NCBI GenBank assembly: GCA_001949185.1
Contig: BDGG01000004.1
Coordinates: 3,815,777 to 3,879,776 of the forward strand
Length of the DNA: 64,000 bases
Direction of reading: 5' to 3'
From: Ramazzottius varieornatus
Taxonomy: Eukaryota; Tardigrada; Eutardigrada; Parachela; Ramazzottiidae
Shown here: piece by piece, positions 12,803 through 24,900 of the stretch
Position numbering within the stretch: the first letter of the stretch is position 1
Layout: each line of letters starts with the position of its first letter
Made by a program: the position numbers and the translations under genes
Notes under the pieces: generated by a model
Databases searched by the model: none
The model's input: only the letters and a program-made list of their open reading frames with translations
Told to the model about the DNA's origin: nothing

Positions 12803-13656
12803 GGTTCAACCCTGCAATACCGACTCCCAAGTGCTCAGAGAAAGACTGCAACTGTTCATTCTTGCACTTGACGGCTTCCGTCCCAGACATGTCTTCTCCA
12901 AGTCGTCAGCAGCAGTTTCTCGACAAAACTATGGCCAAATTTGCAGACTCGTTTATGAACGAATGATTGCCTTCCTTACTGGTACTTGATAGTATTATAT
13001 CCCCGTGGGTGAAGAGAATTTTTTATTCTTACTACAGTAAGGGTGGAAATACTGAGATTAATTGCTCGTGGAATTGCAGTAACGCCGAATCTCTCCTGCG
13101 CTTTGATTGCGATACCCTGGTTTGCCTGCATGGTTTGCTATATTGTACTAGTTCCGAATTCTACGCGCACACCTTGAGTTCCGGGATTAGCCAAAAGAAA
13201 TGCGGACACTTTCAGGCATCCAGATCAAACCGCGCTGACACGGTTATGTTTTACGAGTGGTGCACAAGAAGTCCTGCTGGAGTAATAAGAAAACGGAAAC
13301 CTGGACGATCACGTAGTAGAGTAACTTACATCGCAGGGAGAGGCACGGCCGAGTAATTGCCTCGAGACAGTCAACGCAATGAGCAAATAGTAGTCTCGCC
13401 AAGAAAGCTGGAAACCTTCAAAGAAGACGTCGGTTGAAGACCAGTCACGGATCAAAGTCCTTGTTTCCTTTCTTTTCAAGTATCTCTTAATCGCCTGTCG
13501 AAAGGAATATTTCCCTTCTTTGTTCCATTCAGCTAATCCTTCCCGGGTCGTCCAGCGAAAGGATCTTGAGCCATTCGAGCTGCGCGGCAGAGAATGTCCA
13601 GAAATTCCGACAATTATCCAACGCTCGAAAAATTCGCGTACGAAGTACGTCAGAGT
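12803..13656. other. 3' flank of the Rdl-like gene
   Basis: The interval probably holds the Rdl 3' UTR. A 129-codon open frame on the + strand (12967-13356) has no recognisable domain and is not supported as a gene. A weak relic of the palindromic repeat family may lie near 13,160-13,245 (TAGCCAAAAGAAA loop-like sequence). Nothing else was recognised. Confidence 0.4.
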
Positions 13657-14511
13657 TCACATCTCTGTCGACCACGAAAGCCAAGTAGCGAACCGGAAGT
13701 TCATACTTTCACACGTTAGTCGCCACAGGAAGACCGACAAAGTACTCGGTCTCGCGCAGTTTTCTCGAAAACGATGGTGGAACACGAGTATACAATCGTG
13801 GAACTTCCACGATTCTGGAAGTCCAGTTTCAGTGGGCGTAAACCAGAAACAGAACAGAGAAAAGAGCTCTGTTCTGTTCTGTTTCTGCTTCTCCTGGAAC
13901 TTCAGGCCGCTCTTCCAGGACTTGAACGCTCTTCCAGGACTTGAATGCTCTTCCAGGACTTGAACGCTCTTCCAGGACTTGAACACTCGGGACTCAAAGT
14001 CAAGCTTCGAGTCCCGAAACGGTAAGAATTCGAAGATCGTTTGCTCACTGTGCTGGGTGTTGACTACTAACCGTTGCAAACGAAATACATCAAAGTGGTT
14101 AAAGATGTCCAAATGAAGACCGCGAGGAACAAACGCCCATGTTGACTCTGCCTCCGTCGCTCCGTGTTCATCCACCGTTGTCGAACGAGTACATCTTCCG
14201 CTCACCTGCCATTGGCTCTCCTGTGAGGCTGCTTTCACATCCTGTTTCGATTGAAAGACCGTTCTCCTCAAATTCCCGGGAGATCCCAACAGAATATGCT
14301 TGAAATCTTTTAGCTTGATAGGGAAGAAAAAACACCCAGTGATTTGCCACGGATCATTGTGGACCATCAATGCATCTTCGTCACAGGACCATGACACCAC
14401 AACCTCGGGAGCGTTCTCCTGGACCTGCATGGAAGCTGTTTCTCGTAGTTTAGTTGGGATGAGTTCCAGAGATCCCGCGGGAGAGAATTCGAAGAAGGGA
14501 GCATAGATCAC
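13657..14511 (-). CDS. unassigned 284-codon ORF with internal tandem repeats
   Basis: A single uninterrupted frame from ATG at 14511 to a stop at 13657. The N-terminal two thirds (starting MIYAPFFEFSPAGSLELIP) has a mixed, protein-like composition with no transmembrane segment. Toward the C-terminus the frame runs through four 19-bp tandem copies, so the same DNA is read in successive frames (FKSWKS is seen twice), and then through two hairpins. I recognise no domain. An open frame this long is unusual by chance, but the opposite strand is also open for 147 codons over part of it, as happens in repeat-derived DNA. It could be a lineage-specific gene, a mobile-element remnant or a fortuitous ORF. 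It lies downstream of the NAA15 stop on the same strand and does not resemble a NAA15 C-terminus. Confidence 0.3.
   Translation of the reverse strand: MIYAPFFEFSPAGSLELIPTKLRETASMQVQENAPEVVVSWSCDEDALMVHNDPWQITGCFFFPIKLKDFKHILLGSPGNLRRTVFQSKQDVKAASQESQWQVSGRCTRSTTVDEHGATEAESTWAFVPRGLHLDIFNHFDVFRLQRLVVNTQHSEQTIFEFLPFRDSKLDFESRVFKSWKSVQVLEEHSSPGRAFKSWKSGLKFQEKQKQNRTELFSLFCFWFTPTETGLPESWKFHDCILVFHHRFRENCARPSTLSVFLWRLTCESMNFRFATWLSWSTEM
13794..13887. repeat. pair of short hairpins
   Basis: First, a 21-base near-perfect palindrome at 13794-13814 (AATCGTGGAA/TTCCACGATT). Second, an inverted repeat at 13844-13887 with left arm CAGAAACAGAACAGAG and right arm CTCTGTTCTG...TTTCTG, the right arm carrying one extra GTTCT unit. 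Both lie inside the unassigned ORF, immediately before the 19-bp tandem array. Confidence 0.8.
13909..13984. repeat. 19-bp tandem array, four copies
   Basis: Four consecutive copies of GCTCTTCCAGGACTTGAAC, differing only by a C/T change in copy 2. The 19-bp period is not a multiple of three, so a frame crossing it reads the unit in three ways. Confidence 0.95.
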
Positions 14512-15113
14512 GAATACCGTCTTATTCCGAAAACGTAATGTAATATTGTTTTGTTTGGACAGCGGACTAGCGTATCGCGGTCAGCGTGCAGTCGCCTAAT
14601 CGAACGATTGATTCTTTGATTGATTAGCTCATTCCATCATAATTTACATAACTTTTAACGTGTTAATATTACGTTTGATATGACGTGACACCCAAAAACT
14701 GCGACACAAGAGTCGACATCACACGCTGACATGACAGTGTGTCCAAATTATTTCAAATCTTCTCTGTCTAACACTGAACACCTGTTCCGCTGGTCGTGTG
14801 AGGCCCGAGCCTAAAAAGCGGGTAGTTTAGTTTGCCAGAAATGAATCATAAAGACATCAGTGAAACAAACTAGAGTGAATAAACAATTATACCGTTCGCA
14901 AGGGCTAATACCGCACATGTTAAGAGCACCGTAGCATTCGATCAGAAAACCTTAACAACTTCAACACTAGAAGAAAACACGCGAAAAACTAGAACAAAAC
15001 TCCCTGTGGGACAAGACCCCGCAGGAAACAGTAGTAAATCAAGCCAACGTCTAATGTCACACATGCGAAACAGGAGGTTCGTGTCGCGGTTGGCACTCAG
15101 TTTCCGTGCCAAG
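14512..15113. other. intergenic interval downstream of NAA15
   Basis: AT-rich, with several short open frames and no recognised domain. If NAA15 continues by splicing past 15114, its last exon could lie here, but I found no sequence resembling the conserved NAA15 C-terminus. Confidence 0.35.
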
Positions 15114-18100
15114 TTACCTGTCCTCCGAGAAACCGTTCTGGAAGTTCGAAGCCTCGCCCGAGTGAACGACGGACGCCAGAGCCTGCTGAAGACCGTCCCT
15201 TACTGCGTCGGGCATAGTATTGAATGTGTCTTCTGCAGAAACAGTGGTCCATTTAAGAATTCATGTTCGGTCTGAACTTCCATCAGCCACTCTCTTGCAT
15301 AAACCCAGTGAGTTTCGAAGAAATCTCAGCTTACCGATCTCTAGGCACATTCTTTTGTATTCGCCGAGTTTCCCGTTAGACGGATCCAAAGCGACCATTC
15401 GTAGCAGCGCCTGAACGGCGACGGCATACTTGCCTAAAGAAAAAACTGTAACCATGTAGGGAGCTCTAATGGTCTATATGACATACCAATATCAGGCTTA
15501 CGTTACTCGTACCTTTCTTATGGTAAGTTTCGAAGATAACACGTTGGCAGTCGAAGGACGGTATGTCCAGCGAAAGAAGGGGCCGTAGGAAGTAGGAGGC
15601 TTGTTCTAATGGATCATCTGGCTGAAATGACCAGCAAACAGTCATACCTGTATTCCAAGACTCGTGCTAACGATTCAGCCGATGACTTACCCTAGCTAAC
15701 TTTTCAGGAACAAGGTCCTCCTTTTGAGCAGCTGCAGGCTCGTCATCGTCTTTGACTTTGGCTTTAACTGTCACCTTGGCTTTGTCCGCGGCTTCTTGTT
15801 GTACTCGTTCCTCTTCCGCCTTCTTCTTGGCTTTCCGTTGCTTGTTGCGTAACTTCTTCTTCTCGGCTGCGGATAGCGACGGATCCTTGTCCAGTCCGTC
15901 ATCGTCAGAATCGTTTGGTTGCTTGTCACTGATCTGAAGGTAAATCTAGGGAAAACAGCTCGCGGTCATTCTATTTTCAAGACATTGATCTCAACCAGTT
16001 CCTGTCGTAGCTATTTCCTAAACTATTTCAGTGTTAGTACTAAGGATGGTGTCTGGCGAACCAACCTTAGTAAGGGTTCCTTACCTCTGCCGCAAGAACT
16101 GCGGCCTGAACGTAGAACTTGTGTATCCTGACGGAGTCCTCCATTCTAAGCAGCGCCACATAGCTTCTTATCGTGGACTTCCGAAGGCAATAAGCATGAA
16201 AGTCAAGTTGGTCGTCGACGATATCCATAAAGTGCTACAAGGCAACGATACAAAAACTTGAAGGGTGAAAAAGTTTGGAATTGTATAGTGGATGATTTCG
16301 TCTTACTCGATCTATCAAGTGCAGTAACCTTAATGATTCCCCGAATCGGTTCACGCGTTTCAAGGCACGGGCGCTTTCGATCATGTACCAAAAGCACTGC
16401 ATATCACAAAGGCTTTCCGAGGCTTTCACACCTTCCTGAAAAGACAGAGGACCAAATTTATAAAGGATAAAATCGAAGTGTTAAAGCGTATATAGGTACA
16501 TACTCTGGTGAACCGGCTAAGAATGGCTTCAGCTCGATCAAACATGTTAGCACGCAACATATACTTCCCCGTTTTATAATTGATAAAACGGTCCGAGGTA
16601 TCGAATGACTGCGCTTCTTCCATGCAGTTTGCCGCGTCTTGCAACTTTCCCATGTGCTACAAAACACTCAGTGGTCAATCATTTAGCGTTGAGCCGATTC
16701 TGTAATAGCACATATCTACATTGCAGAACAGAGAAGGGCCTGAAAAGCCAACTCGTAAAGTACCTTCAAAATTTTGGCCTTGAAACAGTAGGCTTCGACG
16801 AGAGTCGGTGTGTGCTCGATGGCCATCTCAACGTACTCCATGGCTCTTTGGTAGTCTTTCTTCATGTCTCTGTGCTGTGCAAGAAAGTAATATATCCACA
16901 AAATCGTGCTGGCAGGAACTTCATCTGGACCTGAAAGAGCTCACAGTTTCCCGCACAGTCACACCAGTATATCAAATTCACTGTCGCACCGTTCAGAGGA
17001 GGCGGGTTGGCGATGTACTGTCTGGATTCTTCCAGAAGTCTTAGGGTTTCTTCTTCTACGATATCGGACTAAAAAAAACACGAGCTTCAAGTGATGTAGC
17101 AAGGACAGGAATAAACAAGTTCTGTCAGATCTCGGTTCAAGGACTTACCTTTTCCGGGACTTCGAAGACCTTCTTGATGTCATTAAACAGTGCCGGTAGT
17201 CCCTTCCGGAACCCCAATGCGAGATAGTTCCTTACTCTTCTCCTGAACTCATCACCTGCAACTCCCCATCAGGCACTGAAAAATGCACAGTCGCCAATAA
17301 CACGAAATGTCTTTCTAACCTTCAGTAAGAGTCAGTGGGATCTTGAAAGGCGTCTTTGCGTGCGGTATAGCCTTTTGAAGTTCCAGGCAAAACTCCATTA
17401 GACTGTTGGCCCCATCTGTGAAACAATTTCCACGGTACAACCAATTTTCCAAGGTCTAAGGTTTACAGGATGACAAGCGTACACGTACCTAAAGGGAACG
17501 TTAACTGGCGGTAGTAGGCCCAGTTTTCCGGGTTGCGAGTGATCAAACCAGACAAAATACTGTTAGCTTCTTTGCTGTTTCCCAGAGCTAAATAGCACTT
17601 GACTACAAACGAAAGACGGGTGTCAGTTTACAGCAAGACACTCGAGAAACAAAGCAACACGTGATCGAAGTTACCTCGAGTTTCAAGAAGTGAGAGTTGG
17701 TCATAGACGTACGACTCGTATCGGAGAGAGTGCTCAACGGCCTCGTTGTACGAGCCAGATTCGACCATTAGTTCCAACTGGTACAGAATATATTCTCCGT
17801 ACTCCACATCACATTCGTCCATCCGCTCAGGATGTGCCAGTTTCCGACATTCTTCCATAACCCGAACTGCCAGCGAAAGCTCACCCTGCAGATGTAGAGC
17901 GACGGCGTATGCTAGCCAGTGACTACGCTGACTCGGTCTCAAAGCTGCTATCCGGTATCTCGTGTCCCGAAATCCTTCGAGGTCCCGCAACTGGATCTGT
18001 GAAGTGGCCAGGTCTCGCAATATCTGAAGATTATCCTGCGAGCATAAAACGAACTTCGACATTGTTCTGAGAAAGTACTGTGAGGCGGTAGTATTGAATG

Positions 18101-18705
18101 TTACAACATTGAATATTCTATCACACTAACTTTGTCGAACTTCAAAGCGTTCACATAGCATTTCATCGCTTCTTCATATTTCTTATCGCCTTTCTGAAGC
18201 AATCCGTAAATATGCCAACCTACAGCGCAAAATCACAGTAGAAATACGTGAACTGAAAGCAGTCGGAAATTGTGATTCAGTTTGCCCAATGACTTACAGA
18301 CATAGCTCTTTAGATCGTGCTTCAAGCCTCGTCTGACATCCTCGTATGCTTCTTCCTTTCGTCCCATGTAACTCAACGTCAACCCCTTCATCGCGAGAGT
18401 TTCTGCAAAGCAGGATCACGATTAAATACAAAGTACCGCGAAAAACTGAAGGCAAACGTGATTGCGTAGTCTAGAATGTGTGGCGACGTACCTCCGTGGT
18501 CGGCAGCTTTAGGGTTGCTCAAAATCTGCTTGGCGATTTTCAAGGCCGTCTTGTACTGCTTTTGTTCGTACATTTTCTGAAGAGTAAGCGATTAGTGCGG
18601 CGGTACGGAAACAAACGCGCACCTCGAGCTTACCAGTAGACGCTTGAAGAGCGCTGCTTCTTTCGGCGGAAGTGTGGAGTTATGATTTTCGGCAACACCC
18701 GTCAT
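15114..18705 (-). CDS. NAA15: NAA15, auxiliary (ribosome-anchoring) subunit of NatA N-acetyltransferase
   Basis: Large TPR-repeat scaffold that holds the catalytic NAA10 subunit at the ribosome for co-translational N-terminal acetylation. The first exon (18634-18705) encodes [20 protein letters not shown], then come 18492-18576 ([20 protein letters not shown]), 18298-18402, 18131-18219, 17675-18035 ([20 protein letters not shown]) and further short exons down to 15114. Recognisable blocks include [30 protein letters not shown] and [21 protein letters not shown] charged segment at about 15750-15930 holds [20 protein letters not shown], the family's basic region, followed by [10 protein letters not shown]. 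The last exon reads [20 protein letters not shown] and closes with FSEDR at TAA (15114-15116). Compared with human NAA15 the final ~90-100 residues are not found; the stop overlaps a possible donor (CAG/gtaact), so an unseen last exon is possible. Divergent from SERAC1, with 661 bp between the two start codons. Confidence 0.92.
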
Positions 18706-19366
18706 CTTGCTCCGGATATCGCAGAACTTTCAGGACAAGCTAGGCGATCAATACAGTCCGATGAGCTAACCGCGGTCTTCGATGCCAGCGGCGAATGCCT
18801 CGCGTGAGCAGGTACTCAAAAGGCGATCTAATGGACACAAATAGGTTAGATATCGAAGACAGAAAGGCAGACAGCAGAATGGTGACAGTATGGTTTTACT
18901 TTCCTGCCAAGGTAAACACGCTGATACGCTGCCGCGATCCACGCACAAAACGATAATCCGTAAATTCACAATCGCTGCATATAATCCAGGAAACTTCGGT
19001 TGATCTCAACGAGAAAGCCTCATGAGTTCGTCCAAGAATCCAAATCGAAAGTTCGGAAAACTTGAAAACTGTGCCACTCAGGGGCAAAGAAAACGGCCAA
19101 GGGCGGTGCCAATTTTGAGAGACCTCGCGCCTCGCGGGTCACCTCTCCCCTACCGGCCCTACGGGTTACGGCCAACCTTAGTTTTGGTTTTGATCTCTTC
19201 CGGACTTCCAGTCTTCATCTAGTGTTCATCTACAAGATCTTCGGGCCTTGATTCATTCATACCTTGGTGGACTCCAGTCGATCGAATTTACGGGCATCGG
19301 GGCACCTTCTGTCGGCAGTCAACATGCGCAAGGGAATCTGAAGTTGCATTGAAGTTGGACAGCAAA
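18706..19366. promoter_or_regulatory. shared upstream region of NAA15 and SERAC1
   Basis: NAA15 (-) and SERAC1 (+) start codons face away from each other across this 661-bp interval, which must hold both promoters and 5' UTRs. No TATA box was evident. Bidirectional promoter is an inference from the layout only. Confidence 0.45.
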
Positions 19367-21684
19367 ATGGATCCAGTGGAAAGGACTGCCTTCTCGTTTT
19401 GGAGACGGAAAAAAAACCTGGTAATCACCGCGTTTGGTACATTCGTGGTTGGACTCGCGACCGGTGGAGTTTCCCTCTACGTCTTCTACAAATTTCGGAG
19501 CGCTGAGATCCTTCCTACCGTTGTACACGACAATACAGGGAAGTACATTTACGTACCTAGAGAATCACAGCGTCCGGAAATGCCACGGGCTATTGAGCGT
19601 TTCTCTACGCGAGTGGAGAAGTTTCGTCCGGAAATTTTCCGACCGGCGAATTTGCTGCAGTCTACGGTCGACCCGCTATGGCGTCGTCAGCTCATTGAGG
19701 AGATGACCCTCCACCAGTGGACGGACTCGGAAGCGTACCGGATATCCCAGAAAGCATTCGCCAGTCCGGAAATTATGGTGGCTGTTGCACGCAGCCAGAA
19801 TTTCAACTCAAAATTACTCTTCAAACCTCCGCGGCTTAAACAAGTCTACTTGAAACCTAGGCATGTGAGAAGTACCTTCCTCATTTTTGCAGGAACATCG
19901 CGAAGTCTCAGACAATGCAAAGTTTGCACGAAGTGTTTATGCGATGCACGGTGTATGAATCGGTCACCCCTTGGTTTCGGCCGATATTAAGGGTGACCGA
20001 CTCATACGCCTTGCCGCCAGATTTATTAATATCGCTTTTTAATTTTGCAGTATCAAAGACGAGCTCGTGCGCATCCTGACAGCCTGTCCCACCGGAAGTG
20101 TTTATTCGAAGCTGGGTAGAAGAAGGGACAAGGTGCTGAGTCTGGCCCGGAAGAAAGATGGGTTACTGAGTGCATTTGGTGTGGTCAACCTAGTGGGTCT
20201 ACCTGACGATATCCAGGTGAACAGGGCTTTGCTTAGCGGTCTAAGTGAGTTTTCGGAAGACGCAAAGTGCGGCGCGATACTTCGAGAAGCCGGAATCATC
20301 CGAGTCCTTCATCGCATCGCTAGCGAATATAATGCTGGCCTTACCATCGAAGACTACCGCTACGTCTCTCGTATTCTTGCCAACGTTTCCGCATACGCGC
20401 TTTCCGAAGACCTCGTCGAGGAACTGTCGAGGTCGGCGCTACTGCCCTTGTTGGCGAAGTGGTCCTCCTCGCCTGACTTGGACCTTTCTCTCCGAGGTAT
20501 GGTACCTTCAAAATGTTCCTGAGCGGACGGTGACTGTTAACAGGTGTTTGCTTCCAGCTGCCAAAACACTTGCGAATCTCGACTTGGATCCAACGCCCAA
20601 TCAGCACGTACTGTATACAAGTGGTGTTTATCTCCTTTACCCTCTCCGCCGTCAAAGACAAGATGCAGTCTTCGACGTGGTGTTTGTCCACGGCTTACGC
20701 GGTAGTGTCCTGAAGACATGGCGACAGAATATACGATCGCTGAAAGAGCTGGACCACAAGGAAATCACGATGAACGAGCCATACCTGTACACACAATGCT
20801 GGCCGAAAGACTGGCTCTCGCTCGATTTCCCCTCTAGTCGCATTGTGGCGGTAGATTACGAGACTTCCTTCATCCAGTCCACGTTCCTGGTACCTACGGA
20901 AAACCCTGAGAGCAACGAGAAGTCACTTGGTACGCCTGAAGCCAACGAAGGTATCCTCAAGCTGCGAAGTATCGATATGCTTCAGAAGCTGAAGCTAGCG
21001 GGTCTTGGCTCGCGTCCTATCCTTTGGATCTCTCACTCCATGGGTGGTATTCTGGTGAAGCAGATGCTGCTGTTGAATAGCCTGGAAGCAAATCCTTCGA
21101 TTGTCGACATGACAGTCGGCTGTGTCTTCTACTCAACGCCCCACACTGGCTCACCTTTCGCAGACCAAATGGCGAAGTGAGTTTACACCATCCAGAGGTT
21201 CTCTCATGCACCTGCATACAGTGACCCGCATGGTAATCGTGGTGTTCGGGTATGCAGGTCCATTGGACACAATTGTTCTTTTACCGCCGACCGCCCATTT
21301 CTCTTGTCTAGCCTTTACATTTTTTCCTCCTCCAGGTACTTTCGCGTCTCCCCGGAAGTCCAAGATCTTCGTATCAACAATCCTTACCTGCTCCAACTTC
21401 AAGACAGTTTCCTGAATCTTGTCGCTCAGCAAAAGTATAGCCTTCTCAGTTTTGGTGAGACCTTGCCTGATTATAGAATTATAACTACGCGTGTTGTACC
21501 AATTGAAAGCTCCAATCCCCGCGTAGGAAAGTTTGTTCGTCTTGACGATGTTACTCATTTGGCATCTTGTAAGCCAGCCAACCCTCGTTCGGCCATGTAC
21601 CTTGAGTTAGTTTCCTTTATTCGAGAGACTCTTGTCAAATCGACTGACCGCGACCGGTCCAAACAAGCGCAACCGAACACGTGA
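19367..21684 (+). CDS. SERAC1: SERAC1, serine active-site (lipase-like) protein
   Basis: Alpha/beta-hydrolase family protein, in vertebrates tied to phosphatidylglycerol remodelling at the mitochondria-ER interface and cholesterol trafficking. Five coding exons fit with consistent phase: 19367-19864, 19893-19950, 20059-20496, 20558-21176, 21336-21684, giving about 653 aa, close to the human length. The N-terminus has a basic patch and a single hydrophobic segment (VITAFGTFVVGLATGGVSLY), a likely membrane or mitochondrial anchor. Armadillo-like helices fill the middle. The C-terminal half opens with FDVVFVHGLRGSVLKTW and contains the nucleophile elbow SHSMGG (Ser codon 21037-21039, residue about 492; the family usually has GHSMGG), then YSTPHTGSPFA. 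DDVTHLASCKP near the end is the likely histidine region of the triad. The intron 2/exon 3 border is the least certain. It converges with PCF11, and its AATAAA lies at 21861. Confidence 0.93.
21209..21260. repeat. CACCTGCATACA hairpin, copy b
   Basis: CACCTGCATACA on the left and GTATGCAGGTC on the right (10-bp perfect core), in SERAC1 intron 4. Same arms as the hairpins at 8809 and 63226. Confidence 0.75.
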
Positions 21685-21700
21685 TTTTTGAGTTTTCATC

Positions 21701-21706
21701 TTTATT
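21701..21706 (-). terminator. probable polyadenylation signal of PCF11
   Basis: TTTATT on the + strand, i.e. AATAAA on the minus strand, about 210 bp downstream of the PCF11 stop and only 17 bp beyond the SERAC1 stop on the other strand. Confidence 0.5.
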
Positions 21707-21860
21707 ACGAATGGTTTTTCATGGATTTACATGAAATGTGATACGAAGTTTCGGTTATAACTAGAGAAAAGAAGCACAAGTATAAGCGGAACACAACGTT
21801 TCAGAATTGTCATTGTTTTACGACGGTCACTATTTGTGTCTACAAAGTCCATAAAATATT

Positions 21861-21866
21861 AATAAA
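21861..21866 (+). terminator. probable polyadenylation signal of SERAC1
   Basis: AATAAA about 177 bp after the SERAC1 stop and 52 bp before the PCF11 stop on the opposite strand. With the signal at 21701 it implies overlapping convergent 3' UTRs. Confidence 0.55.
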
Positions 21867-21917
21867 ACCAGTAAAAACATCGACCTCGTTCTCAGTTGCG
21901 CGAATATATTAGTTTCC

Positions 21918-24900
21918 CTACTCTTCTTCGTCGTCCTGCGTGTTTATGATTAAGTCGTCATCTTCGTACTGATCATCATCACCCATTGGTATCACAAAAG
22001 AATCTTCCTCAACCACACTTTCAACAGGAGGTAAAAGTCCGCTATTTACATCATCAGTTTTAGTCTCAACCCGAGGAGTTGCTATCAAAGAAGTTGGGAC
22101 GGAGTTAGTGCTGGAGGACCATGCACCAGGTTCTGACTTGTTTACTATCCGTGTCGGCGTTTCGATGACAGAAGTTCCCCACCGAGCGGGCTTCACCAAT
22201 GTTAGTCCGTTCTCTTCGGCCTGGACAGGCTTGGCCTTGTTCTGCTCATAGCAGTCCTTGTGGTAAATCTGAAAGAACGAGTAATTAGGTCAGTTTTCAG
22301 CAAAGACTTCTCGTACGCTGATACGACCGCCACTATAATTGGGAGCTGGGAAAACAAACTCGACCAGGCTGTTTCCCTAAGTAACGAACGCTTTCGGCCA
22401 ACAACCCTGAAGACCTACGTCAATTGGGAAAAGAATATGGTCGGGTTCGTTCGCCGAAATCCCGTATAATCTATACAAAGTTACGTCATATTACACCCCA
22501 TCAATATTCTATGCGGCGGTACTCACATGTACAGATTCGTCGGCTTTGCTGGTGACTTCGACGCCCTCCTTCAGTATCCATTCATCGTCATCTTCGTTCA
22601 ACTCCACAGCGATGTCCTCCAGACAGATTTCGCAATGATTCTGTAAGCAAAATAAATTCCGATCAGATACCCAATTCAACAGGTGGAGTTATGAAGCAAA
22701 TGCTTGGATAAACAGCATTATCAAATTCAACTTTCACAAGAGATGAGCTACAGTACCTTCTGGCTACTTGGAGCAACGGGATTGTAAACTATGCGGAAGT
22801 CAGCAGTTTCGGTTTTGTCGGCTGGAGCCGGTGATTCTGTCAGGCTTTCTTCCTCCACCGCCATCAGCGCTGCTTTGGAGGGACGATACTTGACAATGTA
22901 GTCTGTGAACATTTTGTTCCGGTCTAAAAACGAATAATTGTGTATATGCTCATTCAAGCGCAGCTCAAAGACGTACAGACAAAACGTATACTCACCAGAC
23001 ACAGTCATGTCGCAGTCAAAAGACCTCTCCTCGAGAAACTCTTCAGCGTCAATGTGCCAGTCCGCAGTGTTCACCGCCTCCTTCTCGACCACCCATCCGT
23101 TGTGGTGGATCATCTCCAGGGCGCGAAACGGCCTTTCCTCAGGCCAAGGACCTGCCTCGCAAGGTCTCAGACGAAGTTTCATCAAGAACGGCAAGTAGAG
23201 ACTGTAAAATAGAATCCAACAACAATTAGGCCTAATTCGCACACCAACATGGTTAGCAAGTCAGTCTCGAAAATGGTATCCCAATTTCGTTTCGAAATGA
23301 CGTTGTTGAACTACTCCAATTCACAAAATGTCCTGCGAATTATGTTTAAATATAATAATATTTCAATAATTGTGGTTTGATTTCTAAAAAGAAATTCTTG
23401 GATAATTTTCCAGAGTCAGCGTGATCGCTTACCTGTGTACTATTTCGTCAATTTTTCTCCCTTTCTCTGGTTCTTTTCCTTTTTCGAAAGTTCGAAAATT
23501 CTCCTCCTCTTCGTGGAGTTTCCAGTCAGAGCCGGCCCAGTCCGGTGCGCGAATTTCCATTCTGATGAAGGTTTCGAGATCGAACGGCTCCGGCTTTTTG
23601 GCCTTCTGACGGTCCGTGGTCTTCGACCAGTCCAGACCATTTTCTCCAGTCAACAGCCTGCCCGGTAATGGAGGTACAACGCTAGGAGGCTGCGTGAGGT
23701 CCGCTTCGGGCAGTCGACGCGTCTCGACTGCAGGTGGTGCTGCAACAGCAGGAGCAACCAGTGAGGCAAAAGCTGGAGACGTCAAGATCCGCTGAATCAG
23801 ATCATCCGAGCTCAGAGGATCTTCTACAAAAGAAAAATGTGTTTACCGAGGAACAAGTTATCCTATCAGATCACTTGACGCTATATTTCTCTTTTGGCTA
23901 TAGCTTCTAAAGAATTAACTCAAAGTCTTCCTTCAGTTTCGGATAAACCCCCAGAAACTGTTTCTCGAAAAAGGTAAAACTTTTTGACTGAACTTGTTTT
24001 TTCAATGTTACCTACCTGTAGCGAGAGTGGATGGATCTCCGAAAATTCTGTCATTGAGGGGTTGCGAGCCGATGCAGACTTGCGGCGGAGGACCACCTAA
24101 GCGCACCCGATGGTACTGACCATCAATAAAGAGAGGAGTTTCCGCCGGTTCCGCAAAGTTAATGCGATAAGGAATACCATCAACCACAAGCTCCGAGTTG
24201 GGCCCTCCAAATTTAATTGAATGAAACTTGTTACCGAAGAAAAGGCTACTTTCTTTATCCATGCGGAGACTGGTAGCAATGTGGTCAATATAAACATTCA
24301 CCGCTGGACTGTTATGATTAAAACCGATATCAAAGATCAGACCGTCAATAACCACCACTGGACCAACGTCTTTCACCCAGCGAACTACACGTGCTTGTTG
24401 GTCAATGAAGGCAGTCGACGGATCCTTCTGAGCGTCCACCGGGATCCCCATGGCCGATTGGTCCACCACTGCTCGGAGTTCGTTCATTTCCCGATCCTTC
24501 TCCAGCTTGTCCACCGTTTGTTGGAATGTCATCGAGTTGATCTCCCCGCGTTCCAACTTATCCCTTGCTTCGCTTTTCCCGAAATCGCACAGCTCCTTTG
24601 GAGTCGGCCGTCTTTCTATCGGTGGAGCGGCAATCAGTGGGGAACGTGGCCGGTTGTTGTTGCCCATGTACATGTTGCTCTGTGGAGACCGAGGACCGTA
24701 GCGATCCATCAAGGGAGGACCTCGATCAGGTCCCTTCCATGGTGGGCGTTCCATCTCCATGGCCCTTCTGGGTGGTGCATCGTACGGCCGGTGGACGTTC
24801 TGTCTTGTGAAGCTATGACGCGGGTTATCCATCCCTCGCATTCTGTTCTGCACAGGCGGACGATGCAAAAGTGGTCTTGAATGCCGTTCCGTGCTGACGA

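Noticed and set aside
24221-24880. 219-codon + strand ORF
   Set aside because: Exact shadow of the PCF11 R/P-rich exon, whose minus-strand frame carries the FGGP repeats.
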